Assembly (NCBI RefSeq): GCF_000003815.2
Contig: NW_023365716.1
Coordinates: 814,749 to 850,986 of the forward strand
Direction: 5' to 3'
DNA from: Branchiostoma floridae
Taxonomy: Eukaryota > Chordata > Leptocardii > Amphioxiformes > Branchiostomatidae
DNA: 36,238 bases
Position 1 is the first letter of the stretch. Every line of letters begins with the position of its first letter. Below the pieces are notes generated by a model, which ran no database searches, was not told the origin of the DNA, and worked only from the letters and a program-made list of their open reading frames with translations. Positions 19,066 to 28,836 of the stretch are shown in pieces. Position numbers and translations under genes: made by a program.

Positions 19066-20304
19066 TTACTCACTGGAATGTCTAGTTTGATGGTTGATCA
19101 AATGATGTTTCTGTGCTGCGGAAAAATCACACTGGTCACACTTGTGAGGTTTTTCACCTGAATGGCTTCTCATATGTCGGATTAAGGTAGACTTGCGAGC
19201 TGTCCTGTACCCACACTCGTCACACATGAAAGGCTTCTCACCGGTGTGTTTCATTAGGTGTCGGTCCAAATGGCCTTTCTGTGCAGCAGAATAGTCGCAC
19301 TGCTCACACTTGTAGGGTTTTTCTCCAGTGTGGGTTCTCATATGACGGTATAAGTGTTGCCATTGAGCTGCTCTGTACCCACATTCCCCACACATAAAGG
19401 GTTTCTGACCGGTGTGTTTTTCTAGGTGTTGGTCCAAAGTTGATTTATGTGCAGCAGAATATTCACACTGGTCACACTTGTAGGGCTTTTCTCCTGTGTG
19501 GGATCTTATATGTACTGATAAGTTACACTTCATAGCTGTCCTGAACCCACATTCCCCACACATGTAGGGTTTCTCACCAGTGTGTTTTCTTATATGTTTG
19601 ACCAAACTAGATTTCTCTGTTGCAGAATAGTCACACTGGTCACACTTGTAGGGTTTTTCTCCTGTATGGATTCTCATATGTCGGGACAAGGTAGACTTTT
19701 CAACTGTCCTATATCCGCATTCACCACACATGTAGGGTTTCTCGCCACTGTGTTTTGCTACTGTATGGTTGTCCAAAGTGGATTTCCGTGCGGCAGAATA
19801 GTCACACTGGTCACATTTGTAGGGTTTCTCTCCTGTATGGGTTCTCATGTGTCGAAATAAGCTTTCTTTATGAGTTGTCCTGAACCCACACTCCCCACAC
19901 ATGTAGGGTTTCTCGCCAGTATGTTTTGTTAGATGTTTGTTTAATCCTGTGTGGATTCTCATATGTTTGGTTAAGTCAGACTTTTGAACTGATCTGTATC
20001 CACACTCCCCACACCTGTAGGGTTTCTCACCCATGTGTTTAACCACATGCCTTTCCACATTGCCTCTGCTCTCCTGTACTAGTACCTGTGAGGTTGATGT
20101 GTTGTCAGGTTGGGGAAAGTTCACATCACACGTTTCCTGCTGCAGGCCCATGTCTGTTGTCTGGGTCTCCCTGCTGTTACTCTCCTTCCCAGGGTTTTCT
20201 GTGTGGTCACTCTCGTTCTCAGATTGTCCAGGATGGTCCATCTCTTTCCCAGGATGTCCAACACACAGCTCTACCGAAGAATGTTCACGACTGGAATCTT
20301 CCAT
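19066..20304 (-). CDS. ZNF3: 11-finger C2H2 zinc-finger protein
   Basis: 412 residues in one exon. Residues 1-95 are the family N-terminus with diverged HPGKEM / NPGKES repeats and the [16 protein letters not shown] core. Eleven complete fingers follow. After finger 1 the array reads HTGLNKHLTKHTGEKP, so a 54-bp in-frame deletion has removed the zinc knuckle and left only the helix end of the next finger (junction near 19944). Fingers 8-10 (AAQWQHL, TARKSTL) resemble ZNF2 fingers 23-25, showing shared ancestry of array segments. The start ATG at 20302-20304 follows acceptor CCCCCACAG (exon from 20311). The stop is a nonsense change in a linker. Predicted nuclear DNA-binding protein. Confidence 0.93.
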   Translation of the reverse strand: MEDSSREHSSVELCVGHPGKEMDHPGQSENESDHTENPGKESNSRETQTTDMGLQQETCDVNFPQPDNTSTSQVLVQESRGNVERHVVKHMGEKPYRCGECGYRSVQKSDLTKHMRIHTGLNKHLTKHTGEKPYMCGECGFRTTHKESLFRHMRTHTGEKPYKCDQCDYSAARKSTLDNHTVAKHSGEKPYMCGECGYRTVEKSTLSRHMRIHTGEKPYKCDQCDYSATEKSSLVKHIRKHTGEKPYMCGECGFRTAMKCNLSVHIRSHTGEKPYKCDQCEYSAAHKSTLDQHLEKHTGQKPFMCGECGYRAAQWQHLYRHMRTHTGEKPYKCEQCDYSAAQKGHLDRHLMKHTGEKPFMCDECGYRTARKSTLIRHMRSHSGEKPHKCDQCDFSAAQKHHLINHQTRHSSE

Positions 20305-20311
20305 TTTTGTT

Positions 20312-20859
20312 CTGTGGGGGATAGGTTACAGAATTAAAACTTGTTGCTAGAGCTGTGATACATACTAAGAATTAGACTGTGTGTTTGCCTACAAACCAAA
20401 TTGTTTTTAGAAATTTAACCTACAATTCCGATTCTCAGGTTATGAAACTAAAACTTTTCACTGGAACAACTGGAACTTGAAGAGTTTGGATGTATCGGGT
20501 TCTTATGTGTTAAGGTCAATCTTCTTAAAAAGTCTAATAAGAAAATAAATTTCTCTTTGGAAAACCAAGGTTGATCTATATGTGGTGGCGCCAGTTAATG
20601 GGCTTTTTGTTGATGATATAACAACAAATTCAGAACCTGAACCTCATAAAAGCACATACAGTACATGCGTATAACAACAGCGTATAATGAGGCTGGGTAG
20701 AAAATTCTTGTGTGGCAGATTTTGAAGTGCAAGTGACCCTGTATACATCACCACTGCCCCCCTCCCCATCAAAATACCAACAACAAAAACACTTCTTATT
20801 CTAATTTACCGCTAAACTAGCACAAGGCAGAAATCACTTTAGATAATCACAGATCTTAC
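20312..20859 (-). other. ZNF3 5' UTR intron
   Basis: About 548 bp, the shortest and the only cluster intron with no recognisable transposon, so probably closest to the ancestral length. It keeps the G-run block (minus strand GATGGGGAGGGGGGCAG, near 20754-20770). Confidence 0.65.
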
Positions 20860-21010
20860 CTGTAAGTCGGTTGAGGTTAGCGGTCTTCACGGCTTCTTAG
20901 ATTCCGTAAAATCTCGACAATACTTCAGAGATGATTTCAAAGACGAAGACGCGAAACAAAATGGCGGGCGTCAGCTCTCTCCAGGCCAAAGGTGAGAGGT
21001 TATTAACCTG
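20855..21010 (-). promoter_or_regulatory. ZNF3 promoter and non-coding exon 1 module (P3)
   Basis: Minus strand: DR1-like repeat (20990-21002, plus strand AGGTGA-G-AGGTTA), altered CRE-like TGACGCCC, YY1-like CCATTTTG (AAAATGGCGG at 20959-20968), leader without ATG, and donor TTACAG|GTAAGA (exon end 20860). Confidence 0.7.
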
Positions 21011-21411
21011 ATACTCACTTCACAACAGGTTAAACCAAATATCGCCGCATAACGATTTACTCTAGCAGATTAAAGCCTAGCGTTCTACCTCGGTTTCTAC
21101 CTATCTTTTTGTGTTCATCTTTTTATCTTAAGGCCAAACCAGGTGAAATCCGGCATGAGGGATGATATGCGCAGGATTTCTTATTCAATTGCAATTAAGA
21201 ATTTGAAACAGGGTAATGACGTTATTCAAATATGATTTAAATTCACACCAATTTTTGCATCGTTTCCTCTCCATTTATTTTGAAAACCTTCATCTTTACC
21301 AATATTAAGCCAAGATTGAATGTATCTATACATGTTTAACGCTAAAACTGCTACGGCAAAAAAAATCAGGATAATAGACAATATAGACTTTAGAAATCTA
21401 CATACACTTAC
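21011..21411. other. Spacer between P3 and the ZNF4 poly(A) region
   Basis: AT-rich and aligns by eye with the same interval at about 27480-27834 (GCCAAATCAGGTGAAATCCGGCATG). No gene. Confidence 0.5.
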
Positions 21412-21433
21412 TTTATTTTGACAGCGCTTTATT
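21412..21433 (-). terminator. Paired poly(A) signals of ZNF4
   Basis: Two minus-strand AATAAA motifs 16 bp apart (21412-21417 and 21428-21433) around CGCTGTCA, about 570 bp past the last ZNF4 stop. The same pair lies behind ZNF5 and ZNF6. Confidence 0.6.
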
Positions 21434-21869
21434 AGAATCACAACCATGTTATCAAATGTAATAGTATGATATAAATTGCTATCAGCTACGAATACTAAGA
21501 ATACAACATTGCAAGTGTACAAACGTTACCGACATGTACCAAATACAAGCATATCAACGGTATACACAATGTGAGTACTCTTGTTGTAGATGTTATTCTT
21601 TCGGACAGATCAAAGAAATATACGGATGTTTAAAAAAAGTTTTAATACTCCTATGATCACAAAAATGTTTACACATTCTAGTAAATATTGGCGATTTTTG
21701 CTCACATAAAAAATAGGTATGCCTTATAGTTACTAGACATACACTAAAACCAACCTCTATTAGTCGATGACGTTTACGTATGCAGTACGTCAATTAGCCT
21801 AGGAGCTATTTTACACAAGATCTCCATCGCTATTATTTGTCATAAGCCCTGCCAGGCTTTTAGCATATG

Positions 21870-22006
21870 AAAAGTAGATAAAGGTGAGGTTTCCTAGCTG
21901 CAAAGTAGTTACACTGATAACACTTATATGTTTATCCTCCTTTGTGGGTTCTTATATGCTTAGGTTGTTAGACATTTGAGCTTTTCTGTACCTATACTTC
22001 GCGCAT
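21870..22006 (-). pseudogene. Ghost fingers downstream of ZNF4
   Basis: Decayed finger DNA (TGTGGGTTCTTATATGC, GTAGTTACACTGATAACACTT on plus, matching HMRTH and CDQCDYSA positions) past the stop. It aligns with the tails of ZNF3 and ZNF5. Confidence 0.65.
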
Positions 22007-23267
22007 CTAGCGTTTCTCTCCTATATGTGTTTCCATGTGTCGGGATAAGGTAGATCTTTGAGCCGCTCTGTACCCACACTCCCCACACATGTAGGGTTTC
22101 TCACCGGAATGTCTTGTTTGATGATCTATCAGATGATGTTTTTCTGCCGCCGAATAATCGCACTGGTCACACTTGTAGGGTTTCTCTCCTGTGTGGGATC
22201 TCATATGTCTGGATAAGTGAGACCTATAGGCTGTCATGTATGCACATTCTCCACACTTGTAGGGTTTATCGCCAGCATGTTTTTCTTGATGTTGTTTCAA
22301 CTTGAATTTATCAATAGCAGAAAAGTCGCACTGGTCACACTTGTAAGGTTTTTCTCCTGTGTGGGTTCTCATATGTTTGGATAAGTGAGACTTTTGAGAT
22401 GCCCTGTATCCACACTCCCCACACATGAAGGGTTTTTCACCAGTGTGTGTCCTTAAATGATCGACCAACCTATATTTCTGTGTAGCATAGTAGTCACACT
22501 GGTCACATCTATAGGGTTTCTCACCAGAGTGTTTTGTCATATGTTGGACCAAATTGATTTTCCGTGCAGCAGAATAGTCACACTGGTAACACTTGTAGGG
22601 TTTTTCTCCTGTGTGGGTCCTCATGTGTCGAGATAAGGTAGACCTTTCAACTGTCCTATATCCGCATTCACCACACATGTAGGGTTTCTCGTCACTGTGT
22701 TTTGCTACTGTATGGTTGTCCAAAGTGGATTTCCGTGCGGCAGAATAGTCACACTGGTCACATTTGTTTTTCTCCTGTGTGGGTCCTCATGTGTCGAGAT
22801 AAGGTAGACCTTTCAACTGTCCTATATCCGCATTCACCACACATGTAGGGTTTCTCGTCACTGTGTTTTGCTACTGTATGGTTGTCCAAAGTGGATTTCC
22901 GTGCGGCAGAATAGTCACACTGGTCACATTTGTAAGGTCTTTCGCCTGTGTGGATTTTCATATGTTTGGTTAAGTCAGACTTTTGTACTGATCTGTACCC
23001 ACACTCTTCACACATGTAGGGTTTCTCACCGGTGTGTTTAACCACATGCCTTTCCATATTGCCTCTGCTCTCCTGTACCTGTGAGGTTGATGTCTTGTCA
23101 GGTTGGGGAAAGTTCACATCACACGTTTCCTGCTGCAGGCCCATGTCTGTTGTCTGGGTCTCCCTGCTGTCACTCTCCTTCCCAGGGTGTTCAGTACAGT
23201 CCATCTCCTTCCCAGGATGTCCAGCACACAGTTCTCCAGTAAAATGTTCACAGCTGGAATCTTCCAT
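22007..23267 (-). pseudogene. ZNF4: zinc-finger gene broken by a 166-bp tandem duplication
   Basis: The start ATG at 23265-23267 follows acceptor CCCACAG|AATAAA. The N-terminus is typical of the family ([34 protein letters not shown]), then fingers 1-3. Translation then shifts frame and stops at 22758 (GEKQM). The array continues in another frame from 22723 to 22007 with the rest of a repeated finger 2, a repeated finger 3 and seven more (to METHIGEKR). Without the duplication the gene would be one open frame of ten fingers. The donor of its upstream exon 1 is also mutated (see P4). Either a recent pseudogene or, for the frameshift, an assembly error. As drawn, a three-finger protein of about 169 residues could still be made. 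Confidence 0.85.
22601..22932. repeat. Perfect 166-bp tandem duplication in ZNF4
   Basis: 22601-22766 and 22767-22932 are identical by eye. The unit is a finger pair (84 + 87 bp) minus 5 bp lost at the junction (TAGGG missing before TTTTTCTCC), so it is not a multiple of three and shifts the frame. Confidence 0.95.
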
Positions 23268-23423
23268 TTTATTCTGTGGGATGGGGGTGGACACTGATTA
23301 GAAGGTACATATACATATGTATATGGTGATGCCATGGTATGAAGATTGTTTATCAAGCTTAACTTAAAGGCTATATTTTCACATGAAATTTCATCATGAA
23401 ACGTAACCATATGAACCACATAC

Positions 23424-23491
23424 CTGGGTATGACAACGGTGCCGAATCAGAAGCTAGCTTCTTTATGGATGCAGGGGAGGGACGACGCAGC
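23424..23491 (-). other. Candidate non-coding exon 2 of ZNF4
   Basis: 68 bp flanked on the minus strand by CTGTTCCAG and GTATGTGG, closely matching 15709-15775 in the ZNF2 unit. Both splice sites are intact even though the upstream exon 1 donor is lost. Confidence 0.45.
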
Positions 23492-23962
23492 CTGGAACAG
23501 CATATTTCTATTACAAAATCACATGCAAAAGAATGCAACATGCCTCCCACAAGACTCCTGTTGCCACATTCTATGGTACGTTAACCATCCAGCCATAAAC
23601 ATTTTCTTGGGATCTGCTGCTTTTTCGTGTTAGACATTATTTAGCACTTTGGAAAATATACATGGATCCATCCTCCTCTTGTATTTATTCCTTTATAATA
23701 GAAACAAATTTTTCAAAGTAGCAGAACACGGTATTTACCCCCCCCCCCCGGTCTACAAAGTACTAGGATCGAAGTTAGTGAAGACTGGTAGAAAGTCTTG
23801 TGTGACAGACTCAAGTGCAAGTGGCCCCGTATACATCCAAACATAATGTAATTTACAGTCACTGCCCCCCTCCCCATCAAAGCACACATCACAAACACAC
23901 CCATACATGCAATTTACCAGTAAATAAGCACCAACCAGAAAGCATTAACAACAACCACAGGT

Positions 23963-24115
23963 CTTAGCTGTAGGTCTGTGGTAGTTAGCGGTCTCCACGA
24001 CTTCAGGAACCCCCTAAAAACGCGTCAGTTTGGAGAATGTGAATAACGAAGACGATGACGGAAACAAAATGGCGGAGGTAAGCTCACTGACAGGGCAAAG
24101 GTCATAAGTTACATA
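23963..24115 (-). promoter_or_regulatory. ZNF4 promoter / exon 1 module with dead donor (P4)
   Basis: The block aligns with P1-P3 and has a DR1-like repeat (24099-24111, AGGTCA-T-AAGTTA) and YY1-like AAAATGGCGG (24066-24075). Two features are degraded. The CRE-like site is now TTACCTCC, and the splice donor reads CTACAG|CTAAGA (plus strand CTTAGCTG at 23963-23970), losing the invariant GT. Confidence 0.7.
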
Positions 24116-24339
24116 CCTGATACAGCCTTTACAATGGGTCAAACCAGAGAAGACCGCTTAACCATTTACTCTTGTGGTTTTTGGCCTTGCAAAAATAACG
24201 CTCTACCTCAATTTCTACTTATCATTTTGTGTTAATTTTTTCATAACTGCTACGGCAAAGGAATAATATACATCTACATCTACATCTCTATAATCAGACA
24301 ATATCAACCAAAACAAAATCAGACTTTGCATACACTTAA
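24116..24339. other. Spacer between P4 and the ZNF5 poly(A) region
   Basis: Duplicated-unit spacer with no gene. A short ACATCT repeat is near 24270-24290. Confidence 0.5.
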
Positions 24340-24361
24340 TTTATTTTGACAGCGCTTTATT
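24340..24361 (-). terminator. Paired poly(A) signals of ZNF5
   Basis: Minus-strand AATAAA at 24340-24345 and 24356-24361 with the same CGCTGTCA between them as in ZNF4, about 570 bp past the ZNF5 stop. Confidence 0.6.
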
Positions 24362-24784
24362 GGAATCAAAACCAAGGTATCAAATATGTTAGTATAATAT
24401 AAATTGCTATCAGCTACAAATACTAAGAACACAAGCTCACAAACAGACGACATGTACCAAGTACATACATATTAACAGTATACTAAATGTGCGTATTGTT
24501 GTATATGTTATTCTTTCGAAAAGATCAAAGCACTATACGGATGTTGAAACAAGTTATGATCACACAAAAAAGTTTACATTAAGCGAAAACAATACATAAA
24601 TTATCGATTTTTTTACAACAACAAGTATGACTTGCTATACAGAAACTAAAACTAGCTTAGATGCAAAACTAACCTCTATGAGTCGATGACGTTTACGTAT
24701 ACAGCAAGTCAATTAGTCTAGGAGCTATTTTACACAAGCACTCTATCTGGAACATTTGTCATAAGCGCTGCCAGACTTTTCAAT

Positions 24785-24928
24785 AGTAGATAAAGGTGAG
24801 ATTTCCTAGCTGCAAAGTAGTTACACTGATAACACTTCTATAGTTTTCCTCCTCTGTGGGTTCTTATATGCTTAAGCTTGGCTATTTAGACATTTGAGTT
24901 GTCCTGTTTTGAAACACTCCGCATGTAG
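24785..24928 (-). pseudogene. Ghost finger downstream of ZNF5
   Basis: After the stop the frame still reads LHAECFKTGQLKCLNSQA, a worn [12 protein letters not shown]-type finger. The block aligns with the tails of ZNF3 and ZNF4. Confidence 0.7.
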
Positions 24929-26104
24929 CTAAGTCTTTTTATCAGTGTGCCTTCTTACATGTTTGTTCAAAGTGGATTTTTGTGCTACAGAATAGTCACA
25001 CTGGTCACACTTATAGGGTTTGTCTGCTGTGTGGATTTTCATATGTCGGGATAAGTTACATCTTTGAGCTGCCCTGTATCCACACTCCCCACACATGTAG
25101 GGTTTCTCACCGGTGTGTTTTGCTAGATGTTTGTCCAAATCACCTTTCTGTGCAGCAGAATAGTCACACTGGTCACAGTTATAAGGTCTTTCTCCTGTGT
25201 GGGTTCTCATATGTCTTGATAAGTGACACTGGTGAGTTGTCCTGTACCCACACTCCCCACACATGTAGGGTTTCTCACCACTGTGTTTTGCAACATGTTT
25301 CTCCAAATTCGCCTTGTGTGCAGTAGAATAGTCACACTGGTGACACTTGTAGGGTTTCTCTCCTGTATGAATTCTCACATGTTCGGTTAGGTGAGACTTT
25401 TTCGCTGTCCTGTACCCACACATCTCACACATATAGGTTTGCTCACCGGTGTGTTTTATTACATGTTGGTCAAAGGTGGATTTCTGTGCTGCCGAGTAGT
25501 CACACTGGTCACACTTGTAGGGTTTTTCACCAGTATGAGTTCTCATATGTTGGGATAAATGAGACTTCCAAGCTGTCCTGTACCCACACTGGTCACACTT
25601 GTAGGGTTTGTCTCCTGTATGGGTTATCATATGTGTGGATACGTTAGACTTCCGAGCTGACCTGTACCCACACTCCCCGCATATGAAGGGTTGCTCACCG
25701 GTGTGTTTTACTAGATGTTTGTCCAAATCACCTTTTTGTGCTGCAGAATAGTCACACTGATCACACTTGTATGGTCTTTCTCCTGTGTGGGTTTTCATAT
25801 GTCGGGATAGGTGAGACCTATAAATTGTCCTGTATCCACACTCCCCACACATGTAGGGTTTCTCACCAGTGTGTTTAACCACATGCCCTCCCATATATCC
25901 TCTGCTCTCCTGTACCTGTGAGGTTGGTGTGTTGTCAGGTTGGGGAAAGTTCACGTCACACGTTTCCTGCTGCAGGCCCGTGTCTGTTGTCTGGGTCTCC
26001 CTGCTGTCACTCTCCTTCCCAGGGTGTTCTGTTTGCTTACTCTCCTTCCCAGTATCTTCAGGACACTGGTCTCCGCAGAAAAGTTCAAGACCGGAATCTT
26101 CCAT
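24929..26104 (-). CDS. ZNF5: 11-finger C2H2 zinc-finger protein
   Basis: 391 residues, one exon. The N-terminus (1-83) is the most diverged of the short type: MEDSGLELFCGDQC, one HPGKESD, then [25 protein letters not shown]. Eleven fingers run from residue 84, all with complete C2H2 ligands. The A/B alternation is broken at fingers 3-5 (YKCDQCGYRTAWKSHL is an A/B hybrid), consistent with recombination inside a finger. Fingers 2 and 9 share the helix AQKGDLDKH. The start ATG at 26102-26104 is next to acceptor CCTCTCACAG (exon from 26106). Its frame is intact and its promoter module has a good donor, so this is one of the likelier functional genes. Confidence 0.94.
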   Translation of the reverse strand: MEDSGLELFCGDQCPEDTGKESKQTEHPGKESDSRETQTTDTGLQQETCDVNFPQPDNTPTSQVQESRGYMGGHVVKHTGEKPYMCGECGYRTIYRSHLSRHMKTHTGERPYKCDQCDYSAAQKGDLDKHLVKHTGEQPFICGECGYRSARKSNVSTHMITHTGDKPYKCDQCGYRTAWKSHLSQHMRTHTGEKPYKCDQCDYSAAQKSTFDQHVIKHTGEQTYMCEMCGYRTAKKSHLTEHVRIHTGEKPYKCHQCDYSTAHKANLEKHVAKHSGEKPYMCGECGYRTTHQCHLSRHMRTHTGERPYNCDQCDYSAAQKGDLDKHLAKHTGEKPYMCGECGYRAAQRCNLSRHMKIHTADKPYKCDQCDYSVAQKSTLNKHVRRHTDKKT

Positions 26105-26106
26105 TT

Positions 26107-27310
26107 CTGTGAGAGGGGGTATGGATCGTGAAACAACTTATTTCATCTGGAAAAGTAAAACAGTAATTCGTAATCAATAGACGTGCCGAATTTCATGACC
26201 CAATAGACTTCCGGGGGAAAACAAATACGTTCGCAAGTTTTGTGGAATAATAGATTTATTTTAGTAAAGAATGCACCAATATATTACAAAATCTGGATAG
26301 ATGCCGGGATTATCTATCTGAATGATTTGTTGTACGAGGATGGATCTTTTCTTACAAACGAAGACCTACACAATTTATATGGTTTGACCATGGATTCAAG
26401 ACAAATAATGAATTACAATTCTATAAAAGCGGCAATATCAAAAAATTGGAAAGATAATATCAAAAACAATGGGAAAAAGTGCGCCTCTAAAAATATCATT
26501 GAATACACGGAGAGAATCCATCCCCTCACAACAACATGTAAACAGATATACGATACCCTTATAGAAAAACAAGTTACCAACCACTAGAGAAAACGAAATC
26601 ATACGTAAAATTGGAAAAGACAACATCGAGAAAGTTTATACTACCGCCTTTATTGTCACTAAAGAAACCAATTTGCAATATTTTCAGTACAAGATAATTC
26701 ACCATTTCCTACCTACAAACAGATGGTTAAAAAAGACAAATCTAGTAAAAACCGACCGATGCAATAACTGTAAGGAAAAACATACCATAGTACATATATT
26801 TGTGTACTGTAAAGAGGTTAAAAATTTTTGTAAGCAATTCTGTCTTTGGTGGAGGAGCTATGAAAAGCAATACTTATATAGTGCTGGATGACAATTTGAT
26901 TGTATATGGTGTATGTTGCCATCATACTGCCAATGCCACACTTATATTATATTCTCTTGGCGAAATACTGTATATACCTATGTTATGTGAAAAACATGAA
27001 ACCAAACTTTGCGCATTTTAAGAACAGGGTAAATAATAGTACAGAAATAGCCATGTTAGGTGATACAGCCTGGTCGCAATTACTTTTATGTATTATAATG
27101 TTATGTGATTGTTATGTGAATGTAATGTTATGTAATTGTTAATAAAGGTTGTTTAAAAAAAGTGCAAATGATAATTGCGTATACATAAATGCAATTAACA
27201 GTGACTGCCCCCCTCCCCACCAAAGCACACATCACAAACACACCCATAAATCCAATTTACAGGTAAACAAGCACCAACCAGGAAGCTTTAGCGGCAACCA
27301 CACGTCTTAC
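26107..27310 (-). other. ZNF5 5' UTR intron
   Basis: From the donor at 27306-27310 to the acceptor at 26107. Most of its length is an antisense LINE relic (about 26215-27160). It retains the G-run block near 27206-27222. Confidence 0.65.
26215..27160 (+). mobile_element. 5'-truncated, frameshifted LINE (Tx1/L1-like)
   Basis: From about 26225 the plus strand encodes QVLWNNRFILVKN, PIYYKIWIDAGIIYLNDLL and LYGLTMDSRQIMNYNSIKAAI. After a frameshift near 26578 it continues TTRENEIIRKIGKDNIEK, LQYFQYKIIHHFLPTNRWL and a Cys/His motif CNNCKEKHTIVHIFVYC. Further shifts lead to AKYCIYLCYVKNMKPNFAHF. These are the C-terminal landmarks of L1/Tx1-clade ORF2 proteins. The tail has AATAAA (27142-27147) and a short A-run. 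Non-functional remnant; the exact 5' junction and TSD are not resolved. Confidence 0.8.
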
Positions 27311-27460
27311 CTGTAGATCTGTGGTGGTTAGCGGTCTTCACGATTTCTGGAATCCCCTAAAAACGAAGCAGTTTGGAGAAGAAGGTGAGTAACGAAGACG
27401 ATGATGGCAACAAAATGGCGGGCGTAAGCTAAGACGGGGCAAAGGTCAGAAGTTACAATC
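27306..27460 (-). promoter_or_regulatory. ZNF5 promoter and non-coding exon 1 module (P5)
   Basis: Minus strand: DR1-like repeat (27443-27455, AGGTCA-G-AAGTTA on plus), degraded CRE-like TTACGCCC, YY1-like CCATTTTG (AAAATGGCGG at 27412-27421), leader, and donor CTACAG|GTAAGA (exon end 27311). Confidence 0.7.
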
Positions 27461-27834
27461 CTGATACACACTTGACAATGGGTCAAACCAAAGATGGCCG
27501 CATAACGCTTTGCCCTCGCAGTTTTGAGCCTAGAGATAATAACGTTCTACCTCGATTTCTAACATCAGTTTGTGTTATTTTTTTTTTTTACCTTAAGGCC
27601 AAATCAGGTGAAATCCGGCATGCAGGGTGATATGCGCAGGATTCGTGTTCAATAGAAATTTAGCATTTGAAACAGGGTAATGAAATACACAACAATTTTG
27701 GGCATCGTTTACCCTCCATTTATTTTTAAAAAGTCTACTTTGCCAATATTAAGTCACATTAAATATATCTATACATGTTTTACGCTAAAATTGCTACGGC
27801 ATAGAATCAAACCATAGACTTTGCATACACTTAC
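27461..27834. other. Spacer between P5 and the ZNF6 poly(A) region
   Basis: Duplicated-unit spacer with no gene. Contains a T-run at about 27580-27589. Confidence 0.5.
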
Positions 27835-27856
27835 TTTATTTTGACAGTGCTTTATT
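27835..27856 (-). terminator. Paired poly(A) signals of ZNF6 unit
   Basis: Minus-strand AATAAA at 27835-27840 and 27851-27856 in the same block seen behind ZNF4 and ZNF5, about 1 kb past the ZNF6 stop. The longer distance is partly explained by the LINE tail at 28315. Confidence 0.55.
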
Positions 27857-28314
27857 AGAATCAAAACCAAGTTATCAAATATGTCAGTATAATATAAATT
27901 GCTATCAGGTACAAATACTAAGAATACAAGTGTACAAACAGACGACATCTACAAAGTACATGCATAATAACAGTATACACTATGTGCGTATTGTTGTAGA
28001 TGTTATTCTTTCGGACAGATCAAAGAAATATACAGATGTCTAAGAATGTTTACACTGAGCGAAAACGGCTCATAAATTGTAGATTATTTCCTCACAATAA
28101 AACAAGTACGCCTTGCTATACAGACACAAAAACTATCTTAAATGCAAAACCAACCACTATGAGCCGTTGATGTGTATGTATACAGTACGTCAATTAGTCT
28201 AGGAGCTATTTTACACAAGCACTCTATCTGGAACATTTGTCATCAGCCCTGCCAGGTTGCCGGCTTCTGACTTTTTTTACTACAGAGTAGCTACAGCTTT
28301 TTTAAACAGAGTAA

Positions 28315-28478
28315 CATCACAGAATGGACATCCCTCAACCTGTAGGGAAGGCTGACAGTAGCAAGAGACAGACGGGCCTGGAGACAACTCTCCATCTTCA
28401 TGGCTATCTTGTCCCCCCAACGACCAGGAGGTCAAAGGACTAGGTAGGTAGGTAGGTAGGTTGGTAGGTAGGTAGTAG
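28315..28478 (+). mobile_element. LINE 3' end with (GGTA)n tail
   Basis: The plus strand reads TEWTSLNL, stop, GRLTVARDRRAWRQLSIFMA and ends at a TAG inside GGTAGGTAGGTAGG. The ARDRRAWRQL motif followed by a tetranucleotide tail is typical of the last residues of many non-LTR retrotransposon proteins. One internal stop shows it is dead. Clade not assigned. Confidence 0.6.
28443..28475. repeat. (GGTA)n microsatellite
   Basis: About eight GGTA units with one GGTT, probably the retroelement tail. Confidence 0.9.
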
Positions 28479-28779
28479 CTATCAGGCCCAGGTACAGATT
28501 AAGACCACAGTTAACATGCACACATCTGGATGGGATATTCCAACTTACGACTTTTCACGTCCGTTCTGCAAGCAGAGGTTTAAGGGCAAATGAGATGTAC
28601 TGTTTAACCCTTTCGATACTGTCTTACTGCAAAATATCTGCTGGGAGATCATTTTCTAGTCTGAAGAGGACGAAGTAGTATGCTATACATCTGTTAAACG
28701 TGCAGATTTGGATTCTATTGTATTGTATGTAATATCTATTGGATAGACAGCTGAGATTTTGTAGATCTAGAACAGGTCC

Positions 28780-28836
28780 ACACATGTAAGGTTTCTCCCC
28801 GGTGGGTTTTCATCTGTTGACATAAGTTGAGTCATT
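28780..28836 (-). pseudogene. Ghost finger downstream of ZNF6
   Basis: Plus-strand CCACACATGTAAGGTTTCTC at about 28781 is the complement of a linker plus YMCG finger start, out of frame after the ZNF6 stop. Confidence 0.6.

Noticed and set aside
22007-22723. Independent 238-residue zinc-finger gene
   Set aside because: Its apparent start is a TTG codon in the middle of a finger. It is the frameshifted continuation of ZNF4, not a separate gene.
23268-23294. Longer ZNF4 N-terminus MSTPIPQNK
   Set aside because: It would start at GTG and cross the splice acceptor CCCACAG. The MEDSS ATG matches all paralogues.
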